Source: CAKOSP01 sp964371745
GTDB lineage: Bacteria; Bacillota_I; Bacilli_A; RF39; UBA660
Direction: 5' to 3'
Length of the DNA stretch: 17,767 nt
Assembly: GCA_964371745.1 (NCBI GenBank)
Contig: CAYJNS010000017.1
Location: 1-17,767 of the forward strand
Shown: positions 1 to 6,341 of the stretch, piece after piece
Layout: each line of letters begins with the position of its first letter
Position numbering within the stretch: the first letter of the stretch is position 1
The notes under the pieces: model-generated
What the model saw: only the letters and a program-made list of their open reading frames with translations
Told to the model about the DNA's origin: nothing
The model's database searches: none
Made by a program: the position numbers and the translations under genes

Positions 1-111
1 AGTAATCTATTTCAATAGTTTCTAATTTTTCTTTAGAATCGTCGTAACAAATAATTTCTGTATAAATTGATTTAATTCGTTAGGTTTAATTATATTTATT
101 ATATTTTCCAT
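1..111 (-). CDS. 5' end of an unidentified gene, apparently frameshifted
   Basis: An ATG at 111-109 has a GGTGAG ribosome binding site 5 nt upstream on the minus strand. The first codons read MENIINIIKPNEL. In that frame translation stops at a TAG at 24-22. The frame two bases on is open from position 79 to the window edge and reads more like protein (RIKSIYTEIICYDDSKEK..). The simplest reading is one gene with a small indel near 75-82, either a real mutation or a sequence error. The gene runs out of the window. I do not recognise the family. The alternative is a 29-codon ORF that happens to overlap an open frame. Confidence 0.4.
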
Positions 112-183
112 TTTTACTCACCATATATATATTACCAAATTTAAGTTATAAATTCTACGAAATATAAATCATTTTAAAAAAAC

Positions 184-212
184 TTGATTTTTTGTAACAA
201 ATGTGTTATAAT
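184..212 (+). promoter_or_regulatory. Sigma-A promoter of the orphan gene at 234
   Basis: The -35 is TTGATT (184-189) and the -10 is TATAAT (207-212), with a 17-bp spacer and an extended TG at 204-205. Transcription should start near 219, so an upstream in-frame ATG at 201 cannot be the start codon. Confidence 0.8.
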
Positions 213-233
213 TATATTACAGGAGGGAAAATT

Positions 234-617
234 ATGTTAGGGAATTTTATGAAAAACTTGCTATTTTATTATAAAGAAGTGAGTACTATCGATGATGAAA
301 TGAATAGAACAAAAGCAATGGTAAGAAATTTAAATGAAGATTCTGTCGATACAATTACATTTATTAATGAAAAAGGATTAGTTATTAATAATGTTTGGGG
401 AGCTTATTTAGGTGAATTATATGTTCCAGAAGGAAAATCATTTACTGAAGTTTATGAACAAAGTGAAGAAATTCAAAATTTAGTTGCTATAGGATATGTT
501 ATAAAAGGAGCTAGTCCACTTACATTAACTGATCAATCTAATCTTTGGGGATTATGGTGTGAAAACTATGAAGAAATGTTAGAATGTGGAAATGGTAATT
601 TAAAAAGGGTAAGATAA
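234..617 (+). CDS. Orphan hypothetical protein, 127 aa
   Basis: I do not recognise this protein. The start at 234 is chosen because AGGAGGG (221-227) lies 6 nt upstream and the longer in-frame ATG at 201 lies inside the promoter. The protein is acidic and probably cytosolic: no signal peptide or membrane segment is evident. The N-terminus (MLGNFMKNLLFYYKEV) could be an amphipathic helix. A central mixed region (ITFINEKGLVINNVWGAYLG) looks like beta strands, and a Trp-rich stretch (NLWGLWCENYEEML) lies near the C-terminus. It is a single-gene unit with its own promoter and a hairpin over its stop codon. The next gene, a HipA-like kinase, has a separate promoter, so a toxin-antitoxin partnership is only a guess from adjacency. 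Confidence 0.75.
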   Translation: MLGNFMKNLLFYYKEVSTIDDEMNRTKAMVRNLNEDSVDTITFINEKGLVINNVWGAYLGELYVPEGKSFTEVYEQSEEIQNLVAIGYVIKGASPLTLTDQSNLWGLWCENYEEMLECGNGNLKRVR

Positions 618-629
618 TATCTTACTTTT
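607..629 (+). terminator. Weak intrinsic terminator of the orphan gene
   Basis: A 7-bp stem GTAAGAT/ATCTTAC with a 3-nt loop overlaps the TAA stop and is followed by TTTTAATTT. The U-tract is short, so termination may be partial. Confidence 0.5.
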
Positions 630-640
630 AATTTGTAAAT

Positions 641-669
641 TTGACAAAAAGTAACATATATGATATAAT
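641..669 (+). promoter_or_regulatory. Strong sigma-A promoter of the HipA-like kinase
   Basis: A perfect TTGACA (641-646) and a perfect TATAAT (664-669) are separated by 17 bp, with TG at 661-662 giving an extended -10. The predicted transcription start is near 676. Confidence 0.85.
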
Positions 670-679
670 TTATTTAGTC

Positions 680-704
680 GGGGAGTTGAGTGCAACTTCT
701 TTTT
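680..704 (+). promoter_or_regulatory. Terminator-like hairpin in the kinase leader
   Basis: Right after the predicted transcription start the leader can form a stem with core AGTTG/CAACT and tetraloop AGTG. The stem is extended by G-C and G-U pairs and is followed at once by TTTTT (700-704). This is the shape of an intrinsic terminator placed between promoter and SD. It could act as an attenuator that keeps kinase expression low, or as a protein- or RNA-binding site. Its closeness to the start site may limit true termination. Confidence 0.5.
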
Positions 705-723
705 AATTAATGGGGTGGTTAAT

Positions 724-1473
724 TTGAAAAAACATTTAAATGGCAGATATAAATTAAATGGTATATATTATTATTTGAAAAAATGCGAAATTGATGAAAT
801 ATATAAAGAGATAATAGTATCAAATTTGGCAAGTTTAATTAATCTTAACTGCGCTAAGTATGAATTGTTTGTCAAAGATAATATTTTATATAGTAAAAGT
901 GAAGATTTAAATTATCAAGGATCCTTTATTTTAGCTTCTAAATGGTCAAATTTGTATAAAAAAAAATACATACCACTTAATGATATTTTGAAACTTGCAT
1001 ATATTTATTTTGATAATAAAGTTATTGAAGATATTATTAAAATGTATATTTTTGATATTATAATCCAAAATTATGATAGGCATGATGATAATTTTGGTTT
1101 TATAAAAAATGGTAAATGTTATAGTTTAGTCATTTTAGATAATGCATTTTCTTTTGATTCTGCTTTTTTTCCATATATATTATTTAAAGATAATGTTATT
1201 TATAATGGAGATATTTTAAAAGAAAATAGTGAAAAAATAAGTGATTATTATGCATTTGAAATGACAAATGAACTAAATTATTTTAAAGAAAATATGCCCC
1301 AAAAATATTGGGATATAATTTGTTATGTTTTAGAAACTATTTCGCCAAATTTTATTGAAAATAAATTTAAAGAACTAATATCTTTTTATAATAGGGAAGT
1401 AACTCAATTAGAAAACTTTGATATGCAAAATATGTATCACAGAAAATTATCTGAAAATATTTTAGGAAAATAA
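724..1473 (+). CDS. Stand-alone HipA-like (HipA_C/CtkA-type) protein kinase
   Basis: A protein of about 249 aa with the kinase signature of the HipA C-terminal family. NYDRHDDNFGF near residues 116-126 contains the catalytic Asp118 and metal-binding Asn123. ILDNAFSFD (137-145) supplies the second metal Asp139. Lys19/Lys20 with Glu29 are candidates for the ATP-contacting Lys-Glu pair. Known members phosphorylate Ser/Thr targets: HipA acts on glutamyl-tRNA synthetase, and CtkA is a H. pylori effector. The HipA N-terminal domain is absent and no HipB-like HTH antitoxin gene is adjacent. The start is taken as TTG 724, with GGGGTGG (712-718) 5 nt upstream; GTG 715 would overlap that RBS. The weak start codon and leader hairpin suggest expression is held low. 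The substrate cannot be told from sequence. Confidence 0.75.
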   Translation: MKKHLNGRYKLNGIYYYLKKCEIDEIYKEIIVSNLASLINLNCAKYELFVKDNILYSKSEDLNYQGSFILASKWSNLYKKKYIPLNDILKLAYIYFDNKVIEDIIKMYIFDIIIQNYDRHDDNFGFIKNGKCYSLVILDNAFSFDSAFFPYILFKDNVIYNGDILKENSEKISDYYAFEMTNELNYFKENMPQKYWDIICYVLETISPNFIENKFKELISFYNREVTQLENFDMQNMYHRKLSENILGK

Positions 1474-1498
1474 AAAGTTTGGCTTAAACCAAACTTTT
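1473..1498. terminator. Bidirectional terminator between kinase and def
   Basis: A perfect 10-bp stem AAAAGTTTGG/CCAAACTTTT has a 6-nt loop. It overlaps both convergent stop codons and has T-runs for either strand, so it can end both transcripts. Confidence 0.85.
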
Positions 1499-2048
1499 AA
1501 ATTGCTCGCATATTATTTATATTTTTAAATGGATTTTTTTTATCTATTTTATCAGTAAATAAAATTCCATTTAAATGATCTATTTCATGTTGGAAGGCTA
1601 TAGATAATTCTTCTCTAACTCGTATAGTTTGTTTTTTGCCTTCAATATCTTGATATTCTATATTCATTCTAGCGTATCTAGGAACAATACCGTCTGTTTC
1701 TCTATCAACGCTTAAACAACCTTCGCCTTCTTCTACATAAATTAATTCTTCACTAAAACTTTTTATAACTGGGTTTATTATAGTATAATTTGTAAAAGAC
1801 CCATCTTCTTCTTCAATAACAACTACAAATATTTGTTTTGGTATACCAAGCTGTATAAAAGCCATTCCCATACCTGCTCTCAAATTATATTTTTCAATAT
1901 ATTTTTCTTGTTGACTCATTTTTAAATATATTAATAAGTCATTTATTAATTTTTTATCTTCTTCTTGTAAAGGAAAAGAAACTTCACTGCTTTTTGTGCG
2001 AAGAACTTTATTTTTTTCATTTAATATTTTAATTTCTGGTAATTTCAT
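1497..2048 (-). CDS. def: Peptide deformylase
   Basis: Removes the N-formyl group from nascent proteins in the cytosol, with a divalent metal (usually Fe2+) at the active site. All three PDF motifs are present. Motif 1 is GMGMAFIQ (59-66); the usual GxGxAAxQ has its second Ala replaced by Phe, and the catalytic Gln66 is kept. Motif 2 is EGCLS with metal ligand Cys111. Motif 3 is QHEIDH with His154, Glu155 and His158. The ATG at 2048 gives 183 aa, matching the S. aureus enzyme as I recall it, with MKLPEIKILNE at the N-terminus. An in-frame ATG at 2084 would add 12 residues, but it abuts the terminator of the upstream gene, has no SD, and its extra codons contain a TGATACAAT extended -10. I therefore prefer 2048, although its own SD (GTGATG) is weak. 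Monocistronic. Confidence 0.93.
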   Translation of the reverse strand: MKLPEIKILNEKNKVLRTKSSEVSFPLQEEDKKLINDLLIYLKMSQQEKYIEKYNLRAGMGMAFIQLGIPKQIFVVVIEEEDGSFTNYTIINPVIKSFSEELIYVEEGEGCLSVDRETDGIVPRYARMNIEYQDIEGKKQTIRVREELSIAFQHEIDHLNGILFTDKIDKKNPFKNINNMRAI

Positions 2049-2065
2049 AAAAACATCACGAGTAT

Positions 2066-2074
2066 ATTGTATCA
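2066..2074 (-). promoter_or_regulatory. Candidate extended -10 promoter of def
   Basis: TGATACAAT on the minus strand lies 17 nt before the preferred def start and just downstream of a terminator. No convincing -35 is seen, so this would be an extended -10 promoter with a leader of about 10 nt. Confidence 0.45.
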
Positions 2075-2084
2075 AATTTTTCAT

Positions 2085-2112
2085 AAAAAAGCCACTTTTT
2101 CAAGCGACTTTT
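2085..2112 (-). terminator. Intrinsic terminator of the small membrane protein gene
   Basis: On the minus strand an 11-bp stem (AAAAGTCGCTT/AAGTGGCTTTT) with two G-U pairs closes on a GAAA tetraloop and runs into TTTTTT. Read on the plus strand, the same positions give C-A mismatches, so it is directional. It lies 8 nt past the small gene and touches the longer alternative def start. Confidence 0.85.
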
Positions 2113-2120
2113 ATATTTTT

Positions 2121-2314
2121 TTAACAAGATGGTGTATGATTACATCCGCCGCCAAAAGACCATCCAGCACCTATTATAATTACAAGTAAGATAAATAGTA
2201 CAATCCATATTGCTGCGCCATTTCCATATCCGCTTGTATATCCAACATATCCTGTAGCTCCATAACTTTGGGCATAATAACCATTATTNNNNNNNNNNTT
2301 CCGTAGTAATACAT
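2121..2314 (-). CDS. Small Gly/Tyr-rich single-pass membrane protein (YjcZ-like)
   Basis: The ATG at 2314 has a perfect AAGGAGG (2321-2327 region) 6-7 nt upstream. The start reads MYYYG. After the gap the protein continues NNGYYAQSYGATGYVGYTSG, then a hydrophobic helix (AAIWIVFLILLVIIIGAGWSF), then a Gly/Cys tail GGGCNHTPSC and TAA. About 63-64 aa in all. The layout, a Gly-rich head followed by one Val/Ile/Leu-rich transmembrane helix, resembles the small YjcZ/YjcZ-like proteins of Bacilli, some of which are spore-associated; function here is unknown. The 10 Ns put the two halves in different frames, so the true gap length should be 2 modulo 3 (for example 8 or 11). It has its own promoter and terminator. 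Confidence 0.7.
2289..2298. other. Assembly gap (10 Ns)
   Basis: Ten undetermined bases lie inside a Tyr/Gly-rich coding repeat. Taken literally they break the frame of the gene spanning them, so they are probably a placeholder of arbitrary length. Confidence 0.95.
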
Positions 2315-2337
2315 TTTAAAACCTCCTTATTCTATCT

Positions 2338-2343
2338 ATTATA
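2338..2343 (-). promoter_or_regulatory. -10 box of the small membrane protein gene
   Basis: A perfect TATAAT on the minus strand lies 23 nt before the ATG. No good -35 is seen 16-18 bp upstream. An overlapping CATACATTA (2350-2342) also fits the -10 consensus of mother-cell sigma factors (sigma E: CATACAHT; sigma K: CATANNNTA), but no matching -35 was found. Confidence 0.45.
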
Positions 2344-2364
2344 ATGTATGATTTATGATTCTTT

Positions 2365-2394
2365 TTGACATAATATTTACCTAAGTAATAAAAT
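2365..2394 (+). promoter_or_regulatory. Sigma-A promoter of the ftsW/rodA gene
   Basis: TTGACA (2365-2370) and TAAAAT (2389-2394) are separated by 18 bp, about 50 nt upstream of the start codon. Confidence 0.65.
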
Positions 2395-2446
2395 TTTTCT
2401 ATGAAAGAGTAGTATAATATGATAAAATTATACTAGGAGATAAATA

Positions 2447-3610
2447 ATGTATAATAGATTAAGAAAACTTGATAAACCCCTTTTGATAGCCACTATCATA
2501 CTAACTATACTTGGGCTAGTTATGATTTACAGTTCATCAAGCGTTTCAACAATACTTAGATATGATGTAAGTTCATCTCATTTTTTTATAAGACAATTAA
2601 TATTTGTTATTGTTACTTTTTTTATTGGTTTTTTATTTATTATTCATTACCCAACTAAAAAGTATGGGAAGTATGCTATACCACTTGCTCTTTTATGTCT
2701 TTTTTCGCTCACGCTTTTATTTGTATTAGGAGAAACCAATAACTCATCAAGAAGTTGGTTTAATTTAGGTTTATTTAGTTTACAACCGAGTGAATTTGCT
2801 AAAACAATTATTATAATATTTAGTGCAGTATATTATAATATGCTTTCAAAACAAAATATAAAAAATATATATCCTTATTTAATACCACTTGCTCTTGGTA
2901 TACTAATTGCAACACTTGTTATAATGCAGCCAGATTTTGGTTCAGCAGTTATAATACTTGGTATAACAGGGATGATTTTTATATCGGTTCCAGTTGTAAA
3001 TAATAATGCTCTTAAAATAATAAAAATTTTAGCAGTCGGTGCAGTTATATTAGCTGCAGCACTTTTATATTTTGGAACAAGTATATTAAATTCAGCTCAG
3101 ATGCAAAGATTTATTTTCCAAGATCCATGTACTAGATATACAGAGGAAACTGGTTATCAAGTATGTAACGGTATGATTGCAATAAAAAATGGTGGTTTAT
3201 TTGGACAAGGTCTTGGTAACAGTACACAAAAGTATTTATATTTACCTGAAAGTCATACTGACTTTATATTTCCAATAATTGTTGAAGAATTAGGTTTAAT
3301 TGTTGGAGTAGGCGTAATACTTTTATATGCTTTTATTCTTTTTAGAATGCTCAAAATTGCTAAAGGTGCATCTAATCTTAGATGTAGTATTTTAGCTTAT
3401 GGTGCTTTTGCTCTTTTTACGCTCCATATTTTAATTAATATATTAGGGATTCTTGCTGTAATACCACTTACTGGAGTACCGTTACCAATACTTAGTTATG
3501 GAGGCTCATCAACTGTTAATTTTTTAATAATATTATTTATTACGCAAAGAGTCGCTATTGAAAATAAAGAAGCAAAAACTAAACGTGATATGAAAAAATT
3601 ACATGGTTAA
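2447..3610 (+). CDS. ftsW: SEDS peptidoglycan glycosyltransferase (FtsW/RodA family)
   Basis: Polymerises lipid II into glycan strands in the cytoplasmic membrane, working with a class B PBP in septation (FtsW) or elongation (RodA). 387 aa, polytopic with about 10 hydrophobic segments. Family motifs in order: SWFNLGLFSLQPSEFAK (103-119), QPDFGSA (161-167), GGLFGQGLGNSTQKYLYLPE (249-268), SHTDFIFPIIVEELG (269-283) with the presumed catalytic Asp272, and GVPLPILSYGGSS (343-355). The large outside loop before the catalytic motif carries a cysteine pair (Cys228 and Cys240). FtsW and RodA cannot be separated surely by eye; the 'LPESHTDFIF' wording and lone chromosomal setting lean to FtsW. The start has AGGAGA 9 nt upstream. 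No PBP gene is next to it. It shows that this organism makes a cell wall. Confidence 0.88.
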   Translation: MYNRLRKLDKPLLIATIILTILGLVMIYSSSSVSTILRYDVSSSHFFIRQLIFVIVTFFIGFLFIIHYPTKKYGKYAIPLALLCLFSLTLLFVLGETNNSSRSWFNLGLFSLQPSEFAKTIIIIFSAVYYNMLSKQNIKNIYPYLIPLALGILIATLVIMQPDFGSAVIILGITGMIFISVPVVNNNALKIIKILAVGAVILAAALLYFGTSILNSAQMQRFIFQDPCTRYTEETGYQVCNGMIAIKNGGLFGQGLGNSTQKYLYLPESHTDFIFPIIVEELGLIVGVGVILLYAFILFRMLKIAKGASNLRCSILAYGAFALFTLHILINILGILAVIPLTGVPLPILSYGGSSTVNFLIILFITQRVAIENKEAKTKRDMKKLHG

Positions 3611-3612
3611 AC

Positions 3613-3641
3613 TAGACTTTGAAATGAAAATTTGATAAAAT
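3613..3641 (+). promoter_or_regulatory. Candidate promoter of the PH-domain gene
   Basis: TAGACT (3613-3618) and TAAAAT (3636-3641) are 17 bp apart, with TG at 3633-3634 giving an extended -10. There is no terminator between the FtsW gene and this gene, so read-through is also possible. Confidence 0.45.
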
Positions 3642-3662
3642 AAACGAAAGGAAGATGATATT

Positions 3663-4049
3663 ATGGCTTATATTAAATATAAAGAATTAACTAAATATTT
3701 TAATTTTGAAAGAGAAATTAATCCAAGTGATTTACCTAAATACGTTACTGATTATGTTGATGATAGAGAAAAAATATTAATGGGATATAAAAATTCAAGA
3801 GATTATGCAATATTTACTGATCAAAGAATTATCCTTTTTGATAAAACACCAATGACAACTTTAAAAAAAATACATGTTATACCTTATAAATCAATTTCAA
3901 CAAGTGCGATAAGTTATGGACTTTCAAAAGTGGAAATATTTTTATCTTTAGATAGTGGATATCCACTTAAACTTACATTTATTAAAATGGATGATTCTAA
4001 AAAAGTAAATTTGAAAAATATTTATATAAAAATGGTAGAGCCTAGATAA
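3663..4049 (+). CDS. Bacterial PH-domain protein (bPH_1, YvbH-like)
   Basis: 128 aa, essentially one bacterial pleckstrin-homology domain of the YvbH/DUF1696 (PF08000) type. Recognisable features are the early helix (FEREINPSDLPKYVTDYV, about 14-31), the strand pattern GYKNSRDYAIFTDQRIILFDK (41-61), the YKSIS strand (75-79) and the closing strand-helix SGYPLKLTFIK...NLKNIYIKMVE. No membrane segment, so cytosolic. The cellular role of this family is poorly known; ligand binding at the membrane is often assumed but not shown. The start has AAAGGAAG 8 nt upstream. It follows the FtsW-like gene by 52 nt and ends in a terminator over its stop codon, so it may be co-transcribed with it. Confidence 0.8.
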   Translation: MAYIKYKELTKYFNFEREINPSDLPKYVTDYVDDREKILMGYKNSRDYAIFTDQRIILFDKTPMTTLKKIHVIPYKSISTSAISYGLSKVEIFLSLDSGYPLKLTFIKMDDSKKVNLKNIYIKMVEPR

Positions 4050-4059
4050 GGCTTTTTTT
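4037..4059 (+). terminator. Terminator of the PH-domain gene
   Basis: A stem AGCCT/AGGCT with a 5-nt loop overlaps the TAA and is followed by a seven-T run. The T-run reaches into the stop codon of the convergent minus-strand gene. Confidence 0.75.
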
Positions 4060-4408
4060 ATGGTTTCATAAAACCATATGCCTCTTGTATGATTTTATAT
4101 ACTTCCTCTTTTAAATAAGCTACTTCCTCTTTTAAATTATCTTTTTGTAAATATGGTTTAAAATTTGAAAATTCTTTATCTTTTTGTGCATTGGTTATAG
4201 CTTGACCATTAACTGTTTGGAGTATTTGACCAATTAAAGTAAAAAAGTTTCCTAATGAATTTTGCTCGTTTATAGTAAGCGGTTTTGAAATTAAAAAACC
4301 TAGTATTGTTCCAATTAAAGTAAATTCATATGGGTCAATACTCGATAAATAATTAGAAAAACTTTTATAGTCGTAGTTAGCAAATTTTTCAAATTCTTTA
4401 TTATTCAT
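4058..4408 (-). CDS. Conserved small hypothetical protein, 116 aa
   Basis: This resembles a widespread small Firmicute protein of unknown function with the pattern DPYEFTLIGTILGFLI..LTINEQNSLGNFFTLIGQ (25-61). That region holds a moderately hydrophobic helix (29-41) and a conserved NEQNxLGNFxxLIGQ block. The C-terminal part is a charged helix with a doubled unit (LKEEVAYLKEEV, 92-103), seen in the DNA as two near-identical 17-bp direct repeats at about 4098-4135, suggesting a short coiled coil. A TATAAT-like -10 exists on the minus strand near 4430, but no clear SD precedes the ATG. Expression level and exact start are therefore less certain than for the neighbours. Convergent with the PH-domain gene. 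Confidence 0.7.
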   Translation of the reverse strand: MNNKEFEKFANYDYKSFSNYLSSIDPYEFTLIGTILGFLISKPLTINEQNSLGNFFTLIGQILQTVNGQAITNAQKDKEFSNFKPYLQKDNLKEEVAYLKEEVYKIIQEAYGFMKP

Positions 4409-4468
4409 ATAAAAAGATATGATAAATTATTATTATAATTGCATTTATTTTAAATTGATTTTATATTA

Positions 4469-4657
4469 GTGGATTTTAATGAAAAGGAAAGTGATTTAAA
4501 AAATATTATAATAATTTAGTTGTTTTAATAAAACTGAGGATTTAGCTTTTAAAAAACATCTTCAATATTGATAAAGGAAATAATAATGGAATAGGTACCT
4601 TTATATAATATAGATGAAGCTTTTATTGTTTGTTTAAACAATAATAAAAATAAATAA
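4469..4657 (+). pseudogene. Possible decayed gene remnant
   Basis: The 418-bp space between 4409 and 4826 has no intact gene. Inside it, coding-like peptide runs follow each other in different frames: VDFNEKESDLKN (from 4469), then NKTEDLAFKKHLQY, then IDKGNNNGIGTF, then YNIDEAFIVCLNNNKNK before TAA at 4655. They are separated by stops and frame changes, which is how a small gene looks after several indels. In DNA this A+T-rich, such runs can arise by chance, and no family is recognised. Confidence 0.3.
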
Positions 4658-4768
4658 TTGTGAATGAATTTCGATTTTAATTAATATAAAAAGTATTTAG
4701 AAAAATATGTCGAAAAAATATTTGAAAATGTACATGTTTTCGTAAGCATGAATTTGGCAAAATAACTA

Positions 4769-4797
4769 TTGCAAATAACTAAGGATTGTGATAAAAT
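4769..4797 (+). promoter_or_regulatory. Sigma-A promoter of pyk
   Basis: TTGCAA (4769-4774) and TAAAAT (4792-4797) have a 17-bp spacer, with TG at 4789-4790 giving an extended -10. The start codon follows 30 nt later with GGGAAG as SD. Confidence 0.75.
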
Positions 4798-4826
4798 ACT
4801 AAAGGTTTGAAGGGAAGTAGTAAAAA

Positions 4827-6236
4827 ATGAAAAAAACAAAAATAATTTGTAGTATAGGGCCATCAAGTAATAATGAAGATACTATGGTAGAAATGGTTAA
4901 AGCCGGAATGAATGTTGCTAGAGTGAATTTTTCTCATGCAACAATAGAAGAAAGGAACTTAGTTTTATCAACTGTAAGAAGTGTTAGAAAAAAAACTGGA
5001 GCCAATATTGCTATACTTTGGGATACAAAGGGTCCAGAATTTAGATGTGGAACTCATGTTAATGATCAAATAACTTTAGAAACAGGAAAAACTATAAGAA
5101 TTGTTAAAGAAAATGTTTTAGGTAATGAAGAAAGATTTTCTGTTAATCACCCAGCAGCAATTGATAATTTAAAAGTTGGAAGTATAATCTTACTTGAGAA
5201 TGCTAAAATGAAATTAATTGTTGAATCTTTAGAAGAAGATGGAGTGACTTGTAATATTATTAATGGAGGAGTTTTAGGTAATAGAAAAAGTATTTCAGCT
5301 CCTGGAATAAAATTAGATATTCCGTATGTAAGCGAAGAAGATTATAAAGATATTGCTTTTGCTTGTGAAAACGGTGGAGAATTTTTAGCTATATCATTTG
5401 TTTCTAATAAAGAAGATATTTTTGAGATAAAAGATATCTTAAAAAAATATAATCGTGAAGATATGCAAATAATATGTAAAATTGAAAGTCAACTTGCAAT
5501 CGATAATTTAGAAGAAATTTTAGAACATAGTGCTGGTATTATGGTAGCAAGAGGAGATCTTGGAACTGAAATAGCATCTGAACTTTTACCTATCGTACAA
5601 AAAAATATGATTAAAAAATGTCGTGAAATGGGCAAAATATCTATAGTTGCAACTGAAATGCTTGAAACGATGATGGAAAATTCTAGACCAAAAAGAGCTG
5701 AAACTGCAGATATTGCAGCGGCGGTATTTGATGGAACAGATGCAGTTATGCTTTCAGGTGAAACGACAATTGGTAAACATCCAATTGAAACAGTTAAAGC
5801 TATGGCGAATATTTGTAAAGTAGCTGAGGATAATACTGAGTTTAATTATATTTCTAAAAATGATAATAATTTAGATATTCCAACTGCAATAGCACAGTCT
5901 GTTGTAACAGCGGCAAATAAACTGGGTGCTAAATTAATAGTTGCAAATACTATCAGTGGTTCAACAACTAAAATGATTAGTAATTTAAAACCGAATGCAC
6001 TTATTTTATCACTATCACCTGATGAAAAAGCAGGTAGAAGACTTGCTCTTAACTGGGGAGTATATCCAATGGACATTAAAGCTTGTTCATCAACTGATGA
6101 AATTTTAAACGAAAGTTTAACTTTAGCAAAAGAATTTATGGATCTTCAAAAAGGAGATATTTTTGTAACTACCGGAGGATTTCCATGCACAGGTGAACCA
6201 AAACCTACTAATTTAATGAAAATAGATTATATTTAA
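4827..6236 (+). CDS. pyk: Pyruvate kinase
   Basis: Transfers phosphate from phosphoenolpyruvate to ADP, the last ATP-forming step of glycolysis; cytosolic. 469 aa, the short form without the extra C-terminal PEP-utiliser-like domain found in Bacillus. N-terminal KTKIICSIGPSSN, substrate loop ARVNFSH (31-37), DTKGPEFR (66-73), then the B domain (about 70-165). Active site: IICKIES with Lys218 and Glu220, MVARGDLG with Asp244, ATEMLETMMENSRPKRAETAD with Thr276, and DGTDAVMLSGETT (302-314). Some positions differ from common enzymes: SFVSN where SFVR is usual (Ser193), GPEF for GPEI, KIES for KIEN. It thus looks like a divergent clade but with core catalytic residues intact. Monocistronic, with its own promoter and terminator. 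Confidence 0.95.
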   Translation: MKKTKIICSIGPSSNNEDTMVEMVKAGMNVARVNFSHATIEERNLVLSTVRSVRKKTGANIAILWDTKGPEFRCGTHVNDQITLETGKTIRIVKENVLGNEERFSVNHPAAIDNLKVGSIILLENAKMKLIVESLEEDGVTCNIINGGVLGNRKSISAPGIKLDIPYVSEEDYKDIAFACENGGEFLAISFVSNKEDIFEIKDILKKYNREDMQIICKIESQLAIDNLEEILEHSAGIMVARGDLGTEIASELLPIVQKNMIKKCREMGKISIVATEMLETMMENSRPKRAETADIAAAVFDGTDAVMLSGETTIGKHPIETVKAMANICKVAEDNTEFNYISKNDNNLDIPTAIAQSVVTAANKLGAKLIVANTISGSTTKMISNLKPNALILSLSPDEKAGRRLALNWGVYPMDIKACSSTDEILNESLTLAKEFMDLQKGDIFVTTGGFPCTGEPKPTNLMKIDYI

Positions 6237-6257
6237 TTAATAAAATAATATTTTAAT

Positions 6258-6296
6258 AAAAACCTCATCTCTTAAGAATAGAAATGAGGTTTTTTA
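6258..6296 (+). terminator. Strong intrinsic terminator of pyk
   Basis: A perfect 10-bp stem AAAACCTCAT/ATGAGGTTTT with a 15-nt loop is followed by T residues. It isolates pyk from the heat-shock operon. Confidence 0.88.
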
Positions 6297-6341
6297 ATGG
6301 ATTTAAATATAAAAATATTCATATGTGAAAATTTTATAAAA

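Noticed and set aside
2342..2350. A sigma E/sigma K -10 (CATACATTA) for the YjcZ-like gene
   Set aside because: No -35 element fits at the required distance, and the overlapping TATAAT explains it equally well.
4735..4752. The CATG-bounded hairpin upstream of pyk as a riboswitch
   Set aside because: It lies before the predicted promoter, so it is not in the transcript, and it matches no riboswitch known to me.
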